64,000 bases of DNA from an uncultured Rhodopila sp. (GCA_903932145.1 CAIZFE010000042.1:1-64000), one strand, 5' to 3'; counted from the stretch's first letter, positions 54,676 through 63,290 are shown. Notes: generated by a model from the letters alone, not told the origin. Numbers and translations are program-made.

Positions 54676-55269
54676 GTGCTACAGATAACCCTGGCCACAG
54701 AAGATCGCCTTAGCGAGGCTGTCGCGCTTCGCCTTTTGGCCGAATTTCCCGCGATCACTGTTGCGGCCTGCATACGGCGCAACGGCAATGGTTATCTGCG
54801 TCTGCGCATGCCGGCATTCTCCGCGATGGCCCGGCACGCCCCGGTTCTCGTTTTGACCGACCTCGACACAGCAATCTGCCCGGCGTCCCTCAGGCGCGAT
54901 TGGCTGCGAGGCCTGCCCCATCTCCCGGGATTGCTGCTGCGGGTGGCTGAACGGGAGATCGAAGCCTGGCTTCTGGCCGACCACGACGCGATGGTTTTTT
55001 TGATCGGCGCGGCCATACGGCCCCGGCTACCCGATCAACCTGATCGGCTGGCTGATCCCAAGGCCTTTCTCCTGAATCTCGTCAGGAAAGCGCCACGCGA
55101 AGTCAGGCGGAACATTCTTCCCGAACCGGGAGCCATCGCCAGCAAGGGACTCGGCTACAATGACCGTCTTTGTGACCTCGTCCGGAACGAGTGGCACCCC
55201 GCACGAGGCGCCACACGGTCGCCGAGCCTCCGGCGCGCCTTGGGACGTATACTTGAACTGGTTGCATAG
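54676..55269 (+). CDS. Toprim-like/DUF4276-like protein, partner of the ATPase
   Basis: A 197-residue protein starting GTG directly after the ATPase stop (TAA-GTG), so translation is coupled. The pattern fits a Toprim fold: an early acidic residue in ATEDRLSEAVALRLL (Glu9/Glu14), a DxD in VLVLTDLDTAICP (Asp62, Asp64) and a following REIEAWLLAD (Glu94, Glu96), the arrangement seen in DUF4276/RloB-like proteins. Catalytic activity is an inference from these acids; the family assignment is by eye. No signal peptide or membrane segment. Confidence 0.65.
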   Translation: MLQITLATEDRLSEAVALRLLAEFPAITVAACIRRNGNGYLRLRMPAFSAMARHAPVLVLTDLDTAICPASLRRDWLRGLPHLPGLLLRVAEREIEAWLLADHDAMVFLIGAAIRPRLPDQPDRLADPKAFLLNLVRKAPREVRRNILPEPGAIASKGLGYNDRLCDLVRNEWHPARGATRSPSLRRALGRILELVA

Positions 55270-55404
55270 GGACCAAACCGGGGTCCTGCTGGCATCTGCA
55301 CCTTGATTCTGGCGCAGACGCCGAAGCTTTGGGCACTGGGCCACTCTCGATTTTGAAAGGGGATTTTCGGTGACGCGATCACGCGTCCGGGCAGTTACAG
55401 GCCA

Positions 55405-55620
55405 TCAAAACGATGGCCACCAATCCAGCGGCAGGTCATTTCGGACGGTCTGCATAAACACAAGGCTGCCGTCCTGACGGGGCAGCGCCCATTGCTTCTG
55501 AAAAACATCATATCGTGCCCGGGTGACCTCTCCGTTCGGAAATTCAATGTTGATCAGCGACCCGTCCTTGGGTGCGCGCTGCCAGTCGGTGACGCTCCGA
55601 GCGAGTGCGCCTTGATTCAT
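55405..55620 (-). CDS. Small hypothetical protein
   Basis: A 71-residue protein with ordinary globular composition (SVTDWQRAPKDGSLINIEFPNGEVTRARYDVFQKQWALPRQDGSLVFMQTVRND). This reads like a real beta-rich small protein rather than a shadow frame. A GGGAG lies 12 bases before the ATG, a long spacing. No family recognised. It is alone between the defence-like pair and ligA. Confidence 0.55.
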   Translation of the reverse strand: MNQGALARSVTDWQRAPKDGSLINIEFPNGEVTRARYDVFQKQWALPRQDGSLVFMQTVRNDLPLDWWPSF

Positions 55621-55906
55621 CGTTCAATTATCTCCCGTAATTTCGGCCGGTCCGACCGCACCGACGCTTCCTATGAATTTGCTGCAATCGGCATCTAGCG
55701 GTTCGACCCGCAGCACGGAGTTAAAAGATGATGACAGCGCGAGCGAGTCTCTAATGCCGTCCCCGCCATCACGAATGCGTCATGACGACCTGCGGCGATT
55801 TGGCGGCGGCACCCCCCGGACCTGAAGACACGTCGAACCGCCCTGCCGTTTGCAGTCCCGTCAGGACCGAGATACAAGATCACCAAGAGCAATCGGGGAG
55901 GCCGCC
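55621..55906. other. Intergenic region upstream of ligA
   Basis: About 285 bases between the small minus-strand gene and ligA. No gene or clear promoter was seen; it should hold the ligA promoter. Confidence 0.4.
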
Positions 55907-56236
55907 TTGGACGACGTGATATTGGGCGCCTATGTGTTCACCGGTGAGCGATCGGCGCACAGCTACCATCTCAATAAGATGGCCAACTCGCTTCGATCAG
56001 CCGAAACCCGCGCCCAATTCCAGGCCGACGAAGCAGGCTACATGCGGGCCATGGGATGCTCAGACCACGAGATCGCACTCGTTCACCGCCGCGACTGGAA
56101 AGCGATGATGGAGTACGGCGCCAGCATTTACCTGCTGCTGAAAATCGGTGCCGCGACCGGCCACCCGCTGCCAGAAATCGGCGCCGCGACCGGCGGCATG
56201 ACCGTGGCTGAATACCAGGCAAAAAAGGCACACTGA
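55907..56236 (+). CDS. ligA: Protocatechuate 4,5-dioxygenase alpha subunit-like (LigA)
   Basis: A 109-residue alpha subunit of a LigAB-type extradiol dioxygenase. It shows the LigA pattern YVFTGERSAHSYHLNKMANSLRSAETRAQFQADEAGYMRAMGCSDHEIALVHRRDWKAMMEYGASIYLLLKIG, an all-helical cap that completes the active site of LigB. The start TTG 55907 is set by GGGGAGG 5 bases upstream and gives the family's usual N-terminus. The C-terminus repeats GAATG twice. It is followed one base later by the catalytic subunit gene. Confidence 0.92.
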   Translation: MDDVILGAYVFTGERSAHSYHLNKMANSLRSAETRAQFQADEAGYMRAMGCSDHEIALVHRRDWKAMMEYGASIYLLLKIGAATGHPLPEIGAATGGMTVAEYQAKKAH

Positions 56237-56237
56237 C

Positions 56238-57065
56238 ATGGCAACAATTGTCGGCGGCATCGGCACCTCGCACGCCCCCACCATTGGGGTTGCCTGGGAC
56301 AGGGGGCAACAGCAGGAACCGTCATGGGCACCGCTGTTTAACGGCTACATTCCCGCCAGGCAATGGCTGGACGACATCAAGCCGGACCTGTTCCTGATCG
56401 TTTACAACGACCACGTGAACCAGTTCTTCTTCGATACCTATCCGACTTTCGCGCTAGGTGTTGGCGCTGTGCATGCTCAGGCGGACGAGGGCTGGGGCAA
56501 GCGCCCGCTGCCCGACCTTCCCGGCGATCCCGATTTCGCCTGGCACCTGGCCCGGTCTCTGGTTTCCGACGAGTTCGATCCGACGATCTGCCAGGAGATG
56601 ACATTAGATCACGGGGTGCTATCATTTTTGCCGTTACTGACGGATACCGCCTGGAAAGTGCCGGTCGTTCCGCTGGCAGTCAACGTTATTCAGCATCCGA
56701 TCCCAACCGCGCGGCGCCTCTACCGGCTCGGTGCGGCCTTGCGGCACGCGATCGAAACCTATCCCGGGGACAAACGCATCGTCGTGTTCGGCACCGGCGG
56801 GCTGACGCATCAACTGCATGGCGAGAGCTTCGGCCGGCATAACGAAGCCTGGGACAACGAATTCATGGACCGCCTGGAAACCGATCCGGTGGGACTGTCG
56901 GAACTGTCGATCCAGGAATACATGGAACGCGGTGGCACCGAAGGCGTCGAGATGATCATGTGGCTGGCGATGCGGGGCGCCCTCGGCGGAACGGTCAGGC
57001 GGGTGCACAGAAATTACACCGCACCGTTTACAACCGGGTATGGACTGCTGGTGCTGGAGACGTAA
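56238..57065 (+). CDS. ligB: Protocatechuate 4,5-dioxygenase beta subunit-like (LigB)
   Basis: A 275-residue catalytic subunit of the class III extradiol dioxygenase family, which cleaves catecholic rings with Fe(II). The iron ligands and base of LigB are conserved: His in GIGTSHAPTIG (His12), His in LIVYNDHVNQF (His61), His in GTGGLTHQL (general base) and Glu in GGTEGVEMIMWLAMRGAL. Length and order match LigB throughout. No other protocatechuate-pathway genes (hydratase, aldolase, dehydrogenase) are nearby, so the true substrate may be protocatechuate, gallate or another catechol. Confidence 0.93.
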   Translation: MATIVGGIGTSHAPTIGVAWDRGQQQEPSWAPLFNGYIPARQWLDDIKPDLFLIVYNDHVNQFFFDTYPTFALGVGAVHAQADEGWGKRPLPDLPGDPDFAWHLARSLVSDEFDPTICQEMTLDHGVLSFLPLLTDTAWKVPVVPLAVNVIQHPIPTARRLYRLGAALRHAIETYPGDKRIVVFGTGGLTHQLHGESFGRHNEAWDNEFMDRLETDPVGLSELSIQEYMERGGTEGVEMIMWLAMRGALGGTVRRVHRNYTAPFTTGYGLLVLET

Positions 57066-57089
57066 TGAGACGAGGCTGTCTCAGCCACC

Positions 57090-57209
57090 TCACACTGCCC
57101 CGGCCAGCAGCGTACACGCAACTATAGCGCCGGCCAACGCCAAGATGACTCCCGTGAACAACACCCCTGCTGGCAGTTGTAGCCGGGTGGGACGTTCATA
57201 CATGCGCAT
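57090..57209 (-). CDS. 39-residue single-pass membrane protein
   Basis: On the minus strand, a consensus Shine-Dalgarno AGGAGGTGAC at 57211-57220 precedes ATG 57209. The frame reads MRMYERPTRLQLPAGVLF, then a hydrophobic segment TGVILALAGAIVACTLLAGAV of about 20 residues, and a TGA at 57090-57092. It would span the membrane once with a short basic N-terminus inside. The perfect ribosome binding site and the one clean hydrophobic helix argue that it is real. No family recognised. It lies about 257 bases downstream of hemH on the same strand. Confidence 0.72.
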   Translation of the reverse strand: MRMYERPTRLQLPAGVLFTGVILALAGAIVACTLLAGAV

Positions 57210-57466
57210 GGTCACCTCCTTAAGAGGTAAGCCATTTTGGCTGGATGTTACATAATGGAAGTTATACAAGGTTGATATAATCGGACGCGCGCGTTTTCAA
57301 TGTAATTTCAACATTTCGGAATGCTATTCGGCGTCGCTGGATGCCCCTGAAGAGAGCCTTCGCGGTTTCAGCACCCGGGGCACTTGTGAGCGGCGGGCCG
57401 GTAAGCCTTTCAGATCGCCGCGCCGGTTTGGATCCGTTGGCCTGACGGATGCGCATCGTGGCTGTG
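57210..57466. other. Gap between hemH and the small membrane protein gene
   Basis: About 250 bases, with AT-rich 57240-57320. It likely holds the promoter of the small minus-strand gene (TTGAAA, then TATATC/TATAAC candidates at poor spacing). No gene was seen. Confidence 0.4.
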
Positions 57467-58603
57467 TTACAGCGCCCTGGATGGACATCCGGTGTGTTCG
57501 AGCCGGCACATTCGGCCGCCCGCGCTGCTGCACAATCCAGGGCCTCGACCGATCGCGCGCGTGACCTGTCCGGCCAACGACGCAATGAACCCGGGATCCG
57601 CGTTTTGTGTCGGCACCCGGTAATACCCCGGCACGCCCAGTTTCACCGCGAGGTCGCGGTACTCCACGTCCAGTTCTACCAGCGTCTCGGTGTGTTCCGA
57701 CACGAAGGCGATCGGCACGACCAGGACAGCCGTTTTGTCGTGCGCGGCGCGCTCGATTTCTTCGTCGGTACTGGGGCCGATCCATTTCTGCGGTGTCGCG
57801 CGGGATTGGTAGCAGACGGTGTAATCGATTTCCGCACCCCAGGCCGCCAGCACCGTGGCCACGGTGTGTTCGATCTGCCACTGATACGGATCGCCACGCT
57901 GGATGATAATTTCCGGCAATCCATGGGCCGAGAACAGCACCCGCAACGGCACGGCCGGATCCAATGCCGCGCGTGCTTTTTCGTACTCGATCTTTACCCG
58001 CGCCGCAGTCGCCGCCGCATAGGCGGGATCGACCGGATAGCAGCACACGGTCGTGGTATCGGCTGCCAACCCGACCCGAACGGCGGCATCGCGCCATGCG
58101 GTAAGGGAACTGCCGGTCGTTGTGGTCGAAAACTGAGGATACAGCGGCAGCAGCACGACGTCGTCCGGTCCCCAGGCTTTCACCGCGCGGGCGGCTTCCA
58201 GGCTGAACGGGTGCCAGTAGCGCATGGCAATGAAGCACCGTGCCTCGACATCCGGCAGCGCCGCCTCCAAGGCGGCGGCTTGTTCCTGTGTCAAACCAAG
58301 CAGGGGGGACTTGCCACCGAGGAGAGCGTAGTTCTCGGTGGCGGGTGCGAGGCGGGCATTGGCTATGGTTCGGGCGAGGAAGGGACGCACGAAGAACGGC
58401 ACCCGCAGGATGGCGGGATCGCGGAACAGGTTCAGCAGGAACGGTTTGATCGATTCCGGACTGTCCGGGCCGCCCAGATTGAACAGGATGATTGCCACTT
58501 TGCGGCGGCCAGAAACGGCGGCCCCAGCGACTGCACCGGAAGCATCCACGTCTTCGCCTGCCCCAGCAGCACAAGGCGTAGTTGGCGTTCCTTCGGCCGC
58601 CAT
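57467..58603 (-). CDS. hemH: Ferrochelatase
   Basis: About 378 residues. It inserts Fe(II) into protoporphyrin IX, the last step of protohaem synthesis. Signatures are VAIILFNLGGPDSPESIKPFLLNLF, LPLYPQFSTTTTGSSL, the catalytic His in LFSAHGLPEIIIQRGDPYQ, YQSRATPQKWIGPST and PIAFVSEHTETLVELD (metal-binding Glu). The start is uncertain: ATG 58603 is used, but GTG 58660, with GGAG 7 bases upstream and an overlap of 11 bases with hemE's end, would add 19 residues. It is expressed with hemE in the same direction. Confidence 0.95.
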   Translation of the reverse strand: MAAEGTPTTPCAAGAGEDVDASGAVAGAAVSGRRKVAIILFNLGGPDSPESIKPFLLNLFRDPAILRVPFFVRPFLARTIANARLAPATENYALLGGKSPLLGLTQEQAAALEAALPDVEARCFIAMRYWHPFSLEAARAVKAWGPDDVVLLPLYPQFSTTTTGSSLTAWRDAAVRVGLAADTTTVCCYPVDPAYAAATAARVKIEYEKARAALDPAVPLRVLFSAHGLPEIIIQRGDPYQWQIEHTVATVLAAWGAEIDYTVCYQSRATPQKWIGPSTDEEIERAAHDKTAVLVVPIAFVSEHTETLVELDVEYRDLAVKLGVPGYYRVPTQNADPGFIASLAGQVTRAIGRGPGLCSSAGGRMCRLEHTGCPSRAL

Positions 58604-58649
58604 GACGAATGCGGGACCGACGCAGGCAGCCGAAGACTCTTCGCGATCA

Positions 58650-59693
58650 TTAACCCGCACGCACCAACTCCAGCAGCGCCGCCACATGGTCCGGCGGCGT
58701 TTGCGGCACGATCCCGTGCCCGAGATTAAAGATAAACGGCCGGCCGCGCATCGCGTCCAGGATGGGGCGCGTTTCGTTCGCCATGGCCGCCCCGCCAGCC
58801 ACCAGCGCCAGCGGATCGAGGTTGCCCTGCACAGCAATGTGTGGCGGCACCAAAGCCGCCACGGACGCGATGTCGCTACCGGTATCGACCCCGATGCCAT
58901 TGACGCCGGTTGTGGCGTATTCCCGCGCCATCATCCCGGCCAGTCGGGGGAAGCCGATGATCGGCACGCCGGGATGCCGCTGCCGAAGCGCCGCGACAAT
59001 CCGTGTCGCCGGGGCCACGCAATGGGTGCGGAACAGGGACGGCGACAAGACTCCGGCCCAGGAGTCGAACAGCATGAGGACCTCGGCCCCCGCCGCCACT
59101 TGCGCGGACAGGTATTCGATCGTCGCCTCGGTTAAGACGTCCATCAGCCGTTGAAACAGCGCTGGTTGAGCGTACGCCATCCCGCGCACGGCGGCGAAGT
59201 CCTTGGACCCTCCGCCCTCGACCATGTAGCAGGCGACCGTGAATGGCGCGCCGGCGAACCCGATCAGCGCCGTGTCCGCGAACCCTTCGGACAACAGTCC
59301 GGCGCGCACCAGCCGCACTGTCTCCATCACCGGCGCCACGCGCTCCGCGACCCGAGCGGGGTCCAAAGCGGCGACGCCGGCTTCATCGCGCAGGCGCGGC
59401 AGCACCGGCCCCTCGCCTTCCTTGAACTCCAACCCGTGCCCTAAAGCCCACGGCAGTATCAGAATGTCGCTGAACAGGATGGCGGCATCGAAGCCATACC
59501 GGCGGATCGGCTGCAACGTGACCTCAGCGGCCAGTTCGGGAGTCGTGCAAAGGGCGACAAAATCCTTCACCCCGGCGCGCACCGCGCGGTATTCTGGCAG
59601 GTAGCGCCCGGCCTGACGCATCAACCACACTGGCGGCGGCCACACCGCCTCTCCGTTCAAGGTCCGCAGTAAGCGTTTCATCGATCGATCCAT
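58650..59693 (-). CDS. hemE: Uroporphyrinogen decarboxylase
   Basis: A 347-residue TIM-barrel enzyme removing four carboxyls from uroporphyrinogen III. It has the invariant PPVWLMRQAGRYLPEYR (substrate-binding Arg) and FSDILILPWALGHGLEF near the N-terminus, then GFAGAPFTVACYMVEGGGSKDF, LMLFDSWAGVLSP, GVDTGSDIASV, QGNLDPLALVAG and the final FNLGHGIVPQTPPDHVAALLEL. It forms a hemE-hemH operon. No predicted regulatory site was seen upstream. Confidence 0.97.
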   Translation of the reverse strand: MDRSMKRLLRTLNGEAVWPPPVWLMRQAGRYLPEYRAVRAGVKDFVALCTTPELAAEVTLQPIRRYGFDAAILFSDILILPWALGHGLEFKEGEGPVLPRLRDEAGVAALDPARVAERVAPVMETVRLVRAGLLSEGFADTALIGFAGAPFTVACYMVEGGGSKDFAAVRGMAYAQPALFQRLMDVLTEATIEYLSAQVAAGAEVLMLFDSWAGVLSPSLFRTHCVAPATRIVAALRQRHPGVPIIGFPRLAGMMAREYATTGVNGIGVDTGSDIASVAALVPPHIAVQGNLDPLALVAGGAAMANETRPILDAMRGRPFIFNLGHGIVPQTPPDHVAALLELVRAG

Positions 59694-59925
59694 TCAACGG
59701 GGCCGGGATTGGCCGGCCCGTATTTCAATCCACCTGGTGGTTTGGCTGCTCTGAACTACCACCATACCAACTGTGTCGCGACAGATGGCCCGGACGAGCC
59801 GGGCCAAAGACGATAACTTCGCCTCACCGTGACGATCGCAACACCTCGCCGTGACGATCTCGGCACCGGCCAGCGACTAAACAGCCGACATTCGACCGAC
59901 TGTGTCCAGGCTATCGGCTCGAGGG
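59694..59925. other. Gap before the TPR-glycosyltransferase 3' end
   Basis: Contains a REP-like unit (59786-59806) preceded by CCATACC, and no gene. The hemE promoter should lie in 59694-59800. Confidence 0.45.
59786..59806. repeat. REP-like palindrome, copy 2
   Basis: TGGCCCGG-ACGAG-CCGGGCCA, 21 bp, differing from the copy at 1009-1029 at one central base. Both lie between genes. Confidence 0.7.
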
Positions 59926-61530
59926 TCAAGCGACGAACGTACGTTCCCGGACGCCGGAAGGCCAAAACCCACCGAAGCCGCGGCAGAGTGCCATGGCATG
60001 CAGCGAGGCGGCCACCTCGGCCATCACGCCGGCCCAGTCGCCGGGCTGATCCTGCCGGAAAATCGTCAGATTCGGATACCAAGGGCTATCCTGCCGCTCG
60101 CTGAGCCAACGCCAACAGCCATCATACCGATCCAGCAGGAACACCGGCTTGCCCATCAGCCCCGCCAGATGCACCACCGAGGTATCGACACTGACCACCA
60201 CGTCCAAACCCGCGATAATGGCGGCGGTGTCGGCAAAATCTGCCACATCCGGCATCGGATCGGCAAACGAGCACCCGGGCGGCCGAACCTGCCGCGCCGC
60301 GGGTCCCGCCTGTAGATTGACGAAGGTCACTCCCGGAACGTCGAACACCGGCGCGAAGGCGGCCAACCCGGCACTGCGCCGCCGATCCAGCGTCCCGAAC
60401 CCGGGTAGTGCCGGCCTCGCCTGTCCAGCCCAAACCAGCCCGGCACGCAGCCCTCCCGTTGGTAAGCGTTCAGCCCATCGGTGCTGAAGCGCCATGTCCG
60501 CCGTTAACACCGGCACCAGCGGGATCGTTTCCGGCGTGGTGCCGAACACGCGCGGCAGACTGAACATCGGGCAGACGAAATCATGGGCAGGCACACGTTG
60601 CTGGTCCCTCACGACCTCGGCCACGCCCGGCACGGTCCGCATCAGGCGGGTCAGCGGATCGGGCACCCACGCAACGACTCGGGCGCCGCGTTCCGCGAGC
60701 ATCGGCAGATAGCGCAGGAATTGCAGCGTATCGCCGAAGCCGTCCTCGTGCAGCGCCAGGATCGTCACACCCTGTAGGCTATCGCCGGGGCGAAGCGATG
60801 GCATCAGCCGATCAGGGGCGAGGGCTGGCGCGCCGGTCAACGCCAGCCTGGCCTCATAATCGCGCCAGGCCGGTTCCCACTGTCCCGCCTTCAGCAACGC
60901 GACGGCGCGATTGACGCGGAACCGTTTGTTGCCGGGTTCCAGCGCCACCGCCCGGTCGTGGGCCGCAATGGCGGCGCTGAACCGGCCCTCGACTTTTAGC
61001 ACCATGCCAAGGTTGGACCAACTTGCCGCCGCCTCCGGGTTGAGCGCCACGGCGGCTTCGAAGCTGGCGATGGAAGCCGGAAACTGGTCCTGCTCCGCCC
61101 GCGCCATGCCGTGCAGGTGATGGCACGCGGCTGTCTCCAGAGCATCGGTCAGGACCTGTTCGGCCTGTGCCGGTTGGTCAATATCCAGCAGGAACCCGGC
61201 AAACCCGAGACGCAAGCGATCGTCCCCCGGGGTCAGGTCCAGGCAGGCGCGAAACTGCCGAATCACCAGGGCGGGTGGCAGCGGCGGCTTCAAGCGCGCC
61301 AGGTCGAGGCAAGGGTGGTCCGCGTCCGGTGCCGATGCGGCGGCCAGGGTCAAGATGGGCGCGGCGCGAGCGACTTCCCCCATCGCCGCTACGGCCAGCC
61401 CCACTAACAGCGTTGCGTGCGGGTCGGTTGGATCGGCGGACAAAGCCACGCGCGCCGTGGTTTCGGCCTGAAGCCACGCGCCGGCGGACAGCAGCCGCAA
61501 TGCCTCCGCGAGATGGTTTGGGGATGCCAT
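59926..61530 (-). CDS. TPR protein with C-terminal glycosyltransferase-like domain
   Basis: A 534-residue protein. Residues about 1-210 form tetratricopeptide repeats (helices such as GAWLQAETTARVALSADPTDPHATLLVGLA and SWSNLGMVLKVEGRFSAAIAAHDRAVALEPGN). The second half has the glycosyltransferase-9-like ending DVVVSVDTSVVHLAGLMGKPVFLLDRYDGCWRWLSERQDSPWYPNLTIFRQ, the donor-binding pattern seen in TPR-containing GT9/GT41-like proteins. Its target, protein or glycan, is unknown. ATG 61530 follows GGAGG with 8-base spacing; the longer frame upstream is rejected. Confidence 0.85.
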   Translation of the reverse strand: MASPNHLAEALRLLSAGAWLQAETTARVALSADPTDPHATLLVGLAVAAMGEVARAAPILTLAAASAPDADHPCLDLARLKPPLPPALVIRQFRACLDLTPGDDRLRLGFAGFLLDIDQPAQAEQVLTDALETAACHHLHGMARAEQDQFPASIASFEAAVALNPEAAASWSNLGMVLKVEGRFSAAIAAHDRAVALEPGNKRFRVNRAVALLKAGQWEPAWRDYEARLALTGAPALAPDRLMPSLRPGDSLQGVTILALHEDGFGDTLQFLRYLPMLAERGARVVAWVPDPLTRLMRTVPGVAEVVRDQQRVPAHDFVCPMFSLPRVFGTTPETIPLVPVLTADMALQHRWAERLPTGGLRAGLVWAGQARPALPGFGTLDRRRSAGLAAFAPVFDVPGVTFVNLQAGPAARQVRPPGCSFADPMPDVADFADTAAIIAGLDVVVSVDTSVVHLAGLMGKPVFLLDRYDGCWRWLSERQDSPWYPNLTIFRQDQPGDWAGVMAEVAASLHAMALCRGFGGFWPSGVRERTFVA

Positions 61531-61632
61531 GTCGTCGCCTCCGCTGAAAGCGGCAGGATGACAGGGAAAAGTTAACGAGGGGTTACCAAACGGCCACTGG
61601 AGCACGATCTATATCAATCTCCGGGCCGCCGA

Positions 61633-62079
61633 ATGCGGTTGAATAATGCCCCGATGTCAGGAACCATAATGTCCCCGCGCACCGCTTATCTTGGCCGCCT
61701 GCTGGGTCTGTTCATGCTGATCATGGGGACCGGGGAATGCACGCAGGGAACGCTGATGGTCGCCATGGCTGACCAAATGGTTCATGATCCGGCCTTGCTG
61801 CTGATGTCGGGGCTGGCCACCGCCACCGCCGGCCTGGCCATCGTGCTGGCCCATAATGTGTGGCGCGGCAGCGCCGTCGCAGTCATTGTAACGGTTTTGG
61901 GGTGGCTGCTGCTGATCAAGGGCGCGGCCCTGGTGATCGTTCCGGCGTCTGGGTGGACTGCCGCCGTTCTGGCTTCTCATTACGCGGATTATTATCTGGC
62001 GTGGGCGGCGATTTCGTTGATTCTGGGCGGTTATTTGACGTTCGCGGGATTCTCGGCACGACTCGTGAAACCGGCCTGA
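61633..62079 (+). CDS. Small integral membrane protein
   Basis: About 148 residues with four hydrophobic helices. The starts at 61633, 61654 and 61669 are all possible and none has a good ribosome binding site. Segments LGRLLGLFMLIMGTG, LLLMSGLATATAGLAIVLAH, AVAVIVTVLGWLLLIKGAALVIVP and LAWAAISLILGGYLTFAGF are the helices. No family recognised. It is in the opposite direction to its upstream neighbour and separate from the desaturase gene. Confidence 0.7.
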   Translation: MRLNNAPMSGTIMSPRTAYLGRLLGLFMLIMGTGECTQGTLMVAMADQMVHDPALLLMSGLATATAGLAIVLAHNVWRGSAVAVIVTVLGWLLLIKGAALVIVPASGWTAAVLASHYADYYLAWAAISLILGGYLTFAGFSARLVKPA

Positions 62080-62201
62080 AATTCGTCATTTGATTCCTGT
62101 TCCGGTCTCGTGATTTAAGGTACACGTCCGTGTGAACGTGACAAAGGCGAAGCTGCCCACATCCGGGCGCCGCCAACCTCCGGCCATACGAAAAGACCTT
62201 C

Positions 62202-63245
62202 ATGGACCCTGTTCCGTCAGTTCCTCGGGATGCCGAGGTAACGTTCGACCGCCGCACGATGCTCGCCAGCCTCGCTCCGTTTGGATCACCGTCGGTTCGC
62301 CGCAGCCTGACGCAGCTAGGCGTGACCGTGGCGCCCTATCTGTCGTTGGTGGCGGCAATGTATTATGCGTACTACCACATCAGCCCCTGGTTGACCGTCG
62401 CGCTCGCGATACCGACCGCGGGCTTTGTTGTTCGGCTGTTCATCATCCAGCACGATTGCGGTCACGGGGCGTATTTCCGGTCCAAGTGGGCGAATGAGCT
62501 TGTTGGCTGGCTGTGCAGCCTGACCACGTTCACGCCGTATCCGTTCTGGCGGCGGCATCACGCCAACCACCATGCGGTTTGGAACAACCTGGATAAGCGC
62601 CCGACCGGCGGCGACATTTACTCCGGCTGCATCACGTTGAAGGAATACGAGGCGCTGTCGCCGTTCCGCCAATGGCTTTACCGCGCGGCCTTGCATCCGC
62701 TGGTGTCGCAGTTGCTGCTGCCTCCGGTAGTGTTCATTCTGGTCTATCGTGTGCCGTTCGATACCCCCAAGGGCTGGCACAAGGAACGGCTGAGCGTGTG
62801 GCTGACCAACATCGCGATCGGCGCGGTTCTGCTGACGATGGCATTGCTGCTGGGATGGTTGCCCGTGCTGCTGGTTCAGTTGCCGGTGGTCGCGCTGGCC
62901 TCGATCATCGGCGTGTGGCTGTTCTCGGTGCAGCACCGGTTCGAGGAGTCGCTGTGGTCACGCCAGACCGATTGGACTCCGGCCGGAGCCGCGATCCATG
63001 GGACGTCCTGGCTGCGGCTGCCAAAGGTGTTGCAATGGTTCACCGGCAATATCGGCTTTCACCATGTGCATCACCTGGCACCTCGGGTGCCGAATTACCG
63101 GTTGCAGGCTGCCCACCGGTCGGAGCCGTTGTTTGCCGCCAATGTGACGGGGTTGACGCTGTGGCAGGCGCTGCGGGCACCGAGCTTCACATTGTGGGAT
63201 GAGGCGACCGGCGCGATGATCCGGTTTCCGAAGCGGGGGCGGTAG
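62202..63245 (+). CDS. Fatty acid desaturase (acyl-lipid type)
   Basis: A 347-residue membrane protein with the three His boxes of the desaturase/hydroxylase superfamily: HDCGH (about residues 86-90), RRHHANHH and GFHHVHHL. Four to five hydrophobic helices lie around them. It likely inserts a double bond into membrane-lipid acyl chains using a di-iron centre and an external electron donor. The closest pattern is the delta-12/omega-3-like acyl-lipid group. No partner ferredoxin or regulator gene is nearby. Confidence 0.92.
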   Translation: MDPVPSVPRDAEVTFDRRTMLASLAPFGSPSVRRSLTQLGVTVAPYLSLVAAMYYAYYHISPWLTVALAIPTAGFVVRLFIIQHDCGHGAYFRSKWANELVGWLCSLTTFTPYPFWRRHHANHHAVWNNLDKRPTGGDIYSGCITLKEYEALSPFRQWLYRAALHPLVSQLLLPPVVFILVYRVPFDTPKGWHKERLSVWLTNIAIGAVLLTMALLLGWLPVLLVQLPVVALASIIGVWLFSVQHRFEESLWSRQTDWTPAGAAIHGTSWLRLPKVLQWFTGNIGFHHVHHLAPRVPNYRLQAAHRSEPLFAANVTGLTLWQALRAPSFTLWDEATGAMIRFPKRGR

Positions 63246-63290
63246 AACGCCAGGTTCGCGCGGGCCACGGTCGCTCAACCTCGGTCGGTA

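Noticed and set aside
57324-58574. 416-residue minus-strand frame overlapping hemH in another frame
   Set aside because: hemH motifs are all in the other frame; this one is Arg/Gly-rich with no motif.
57449-58729. 426-residue plus-strand frame opposite hemH
   Set aside because: Shadow of ferrochelatase, low-complexity product.
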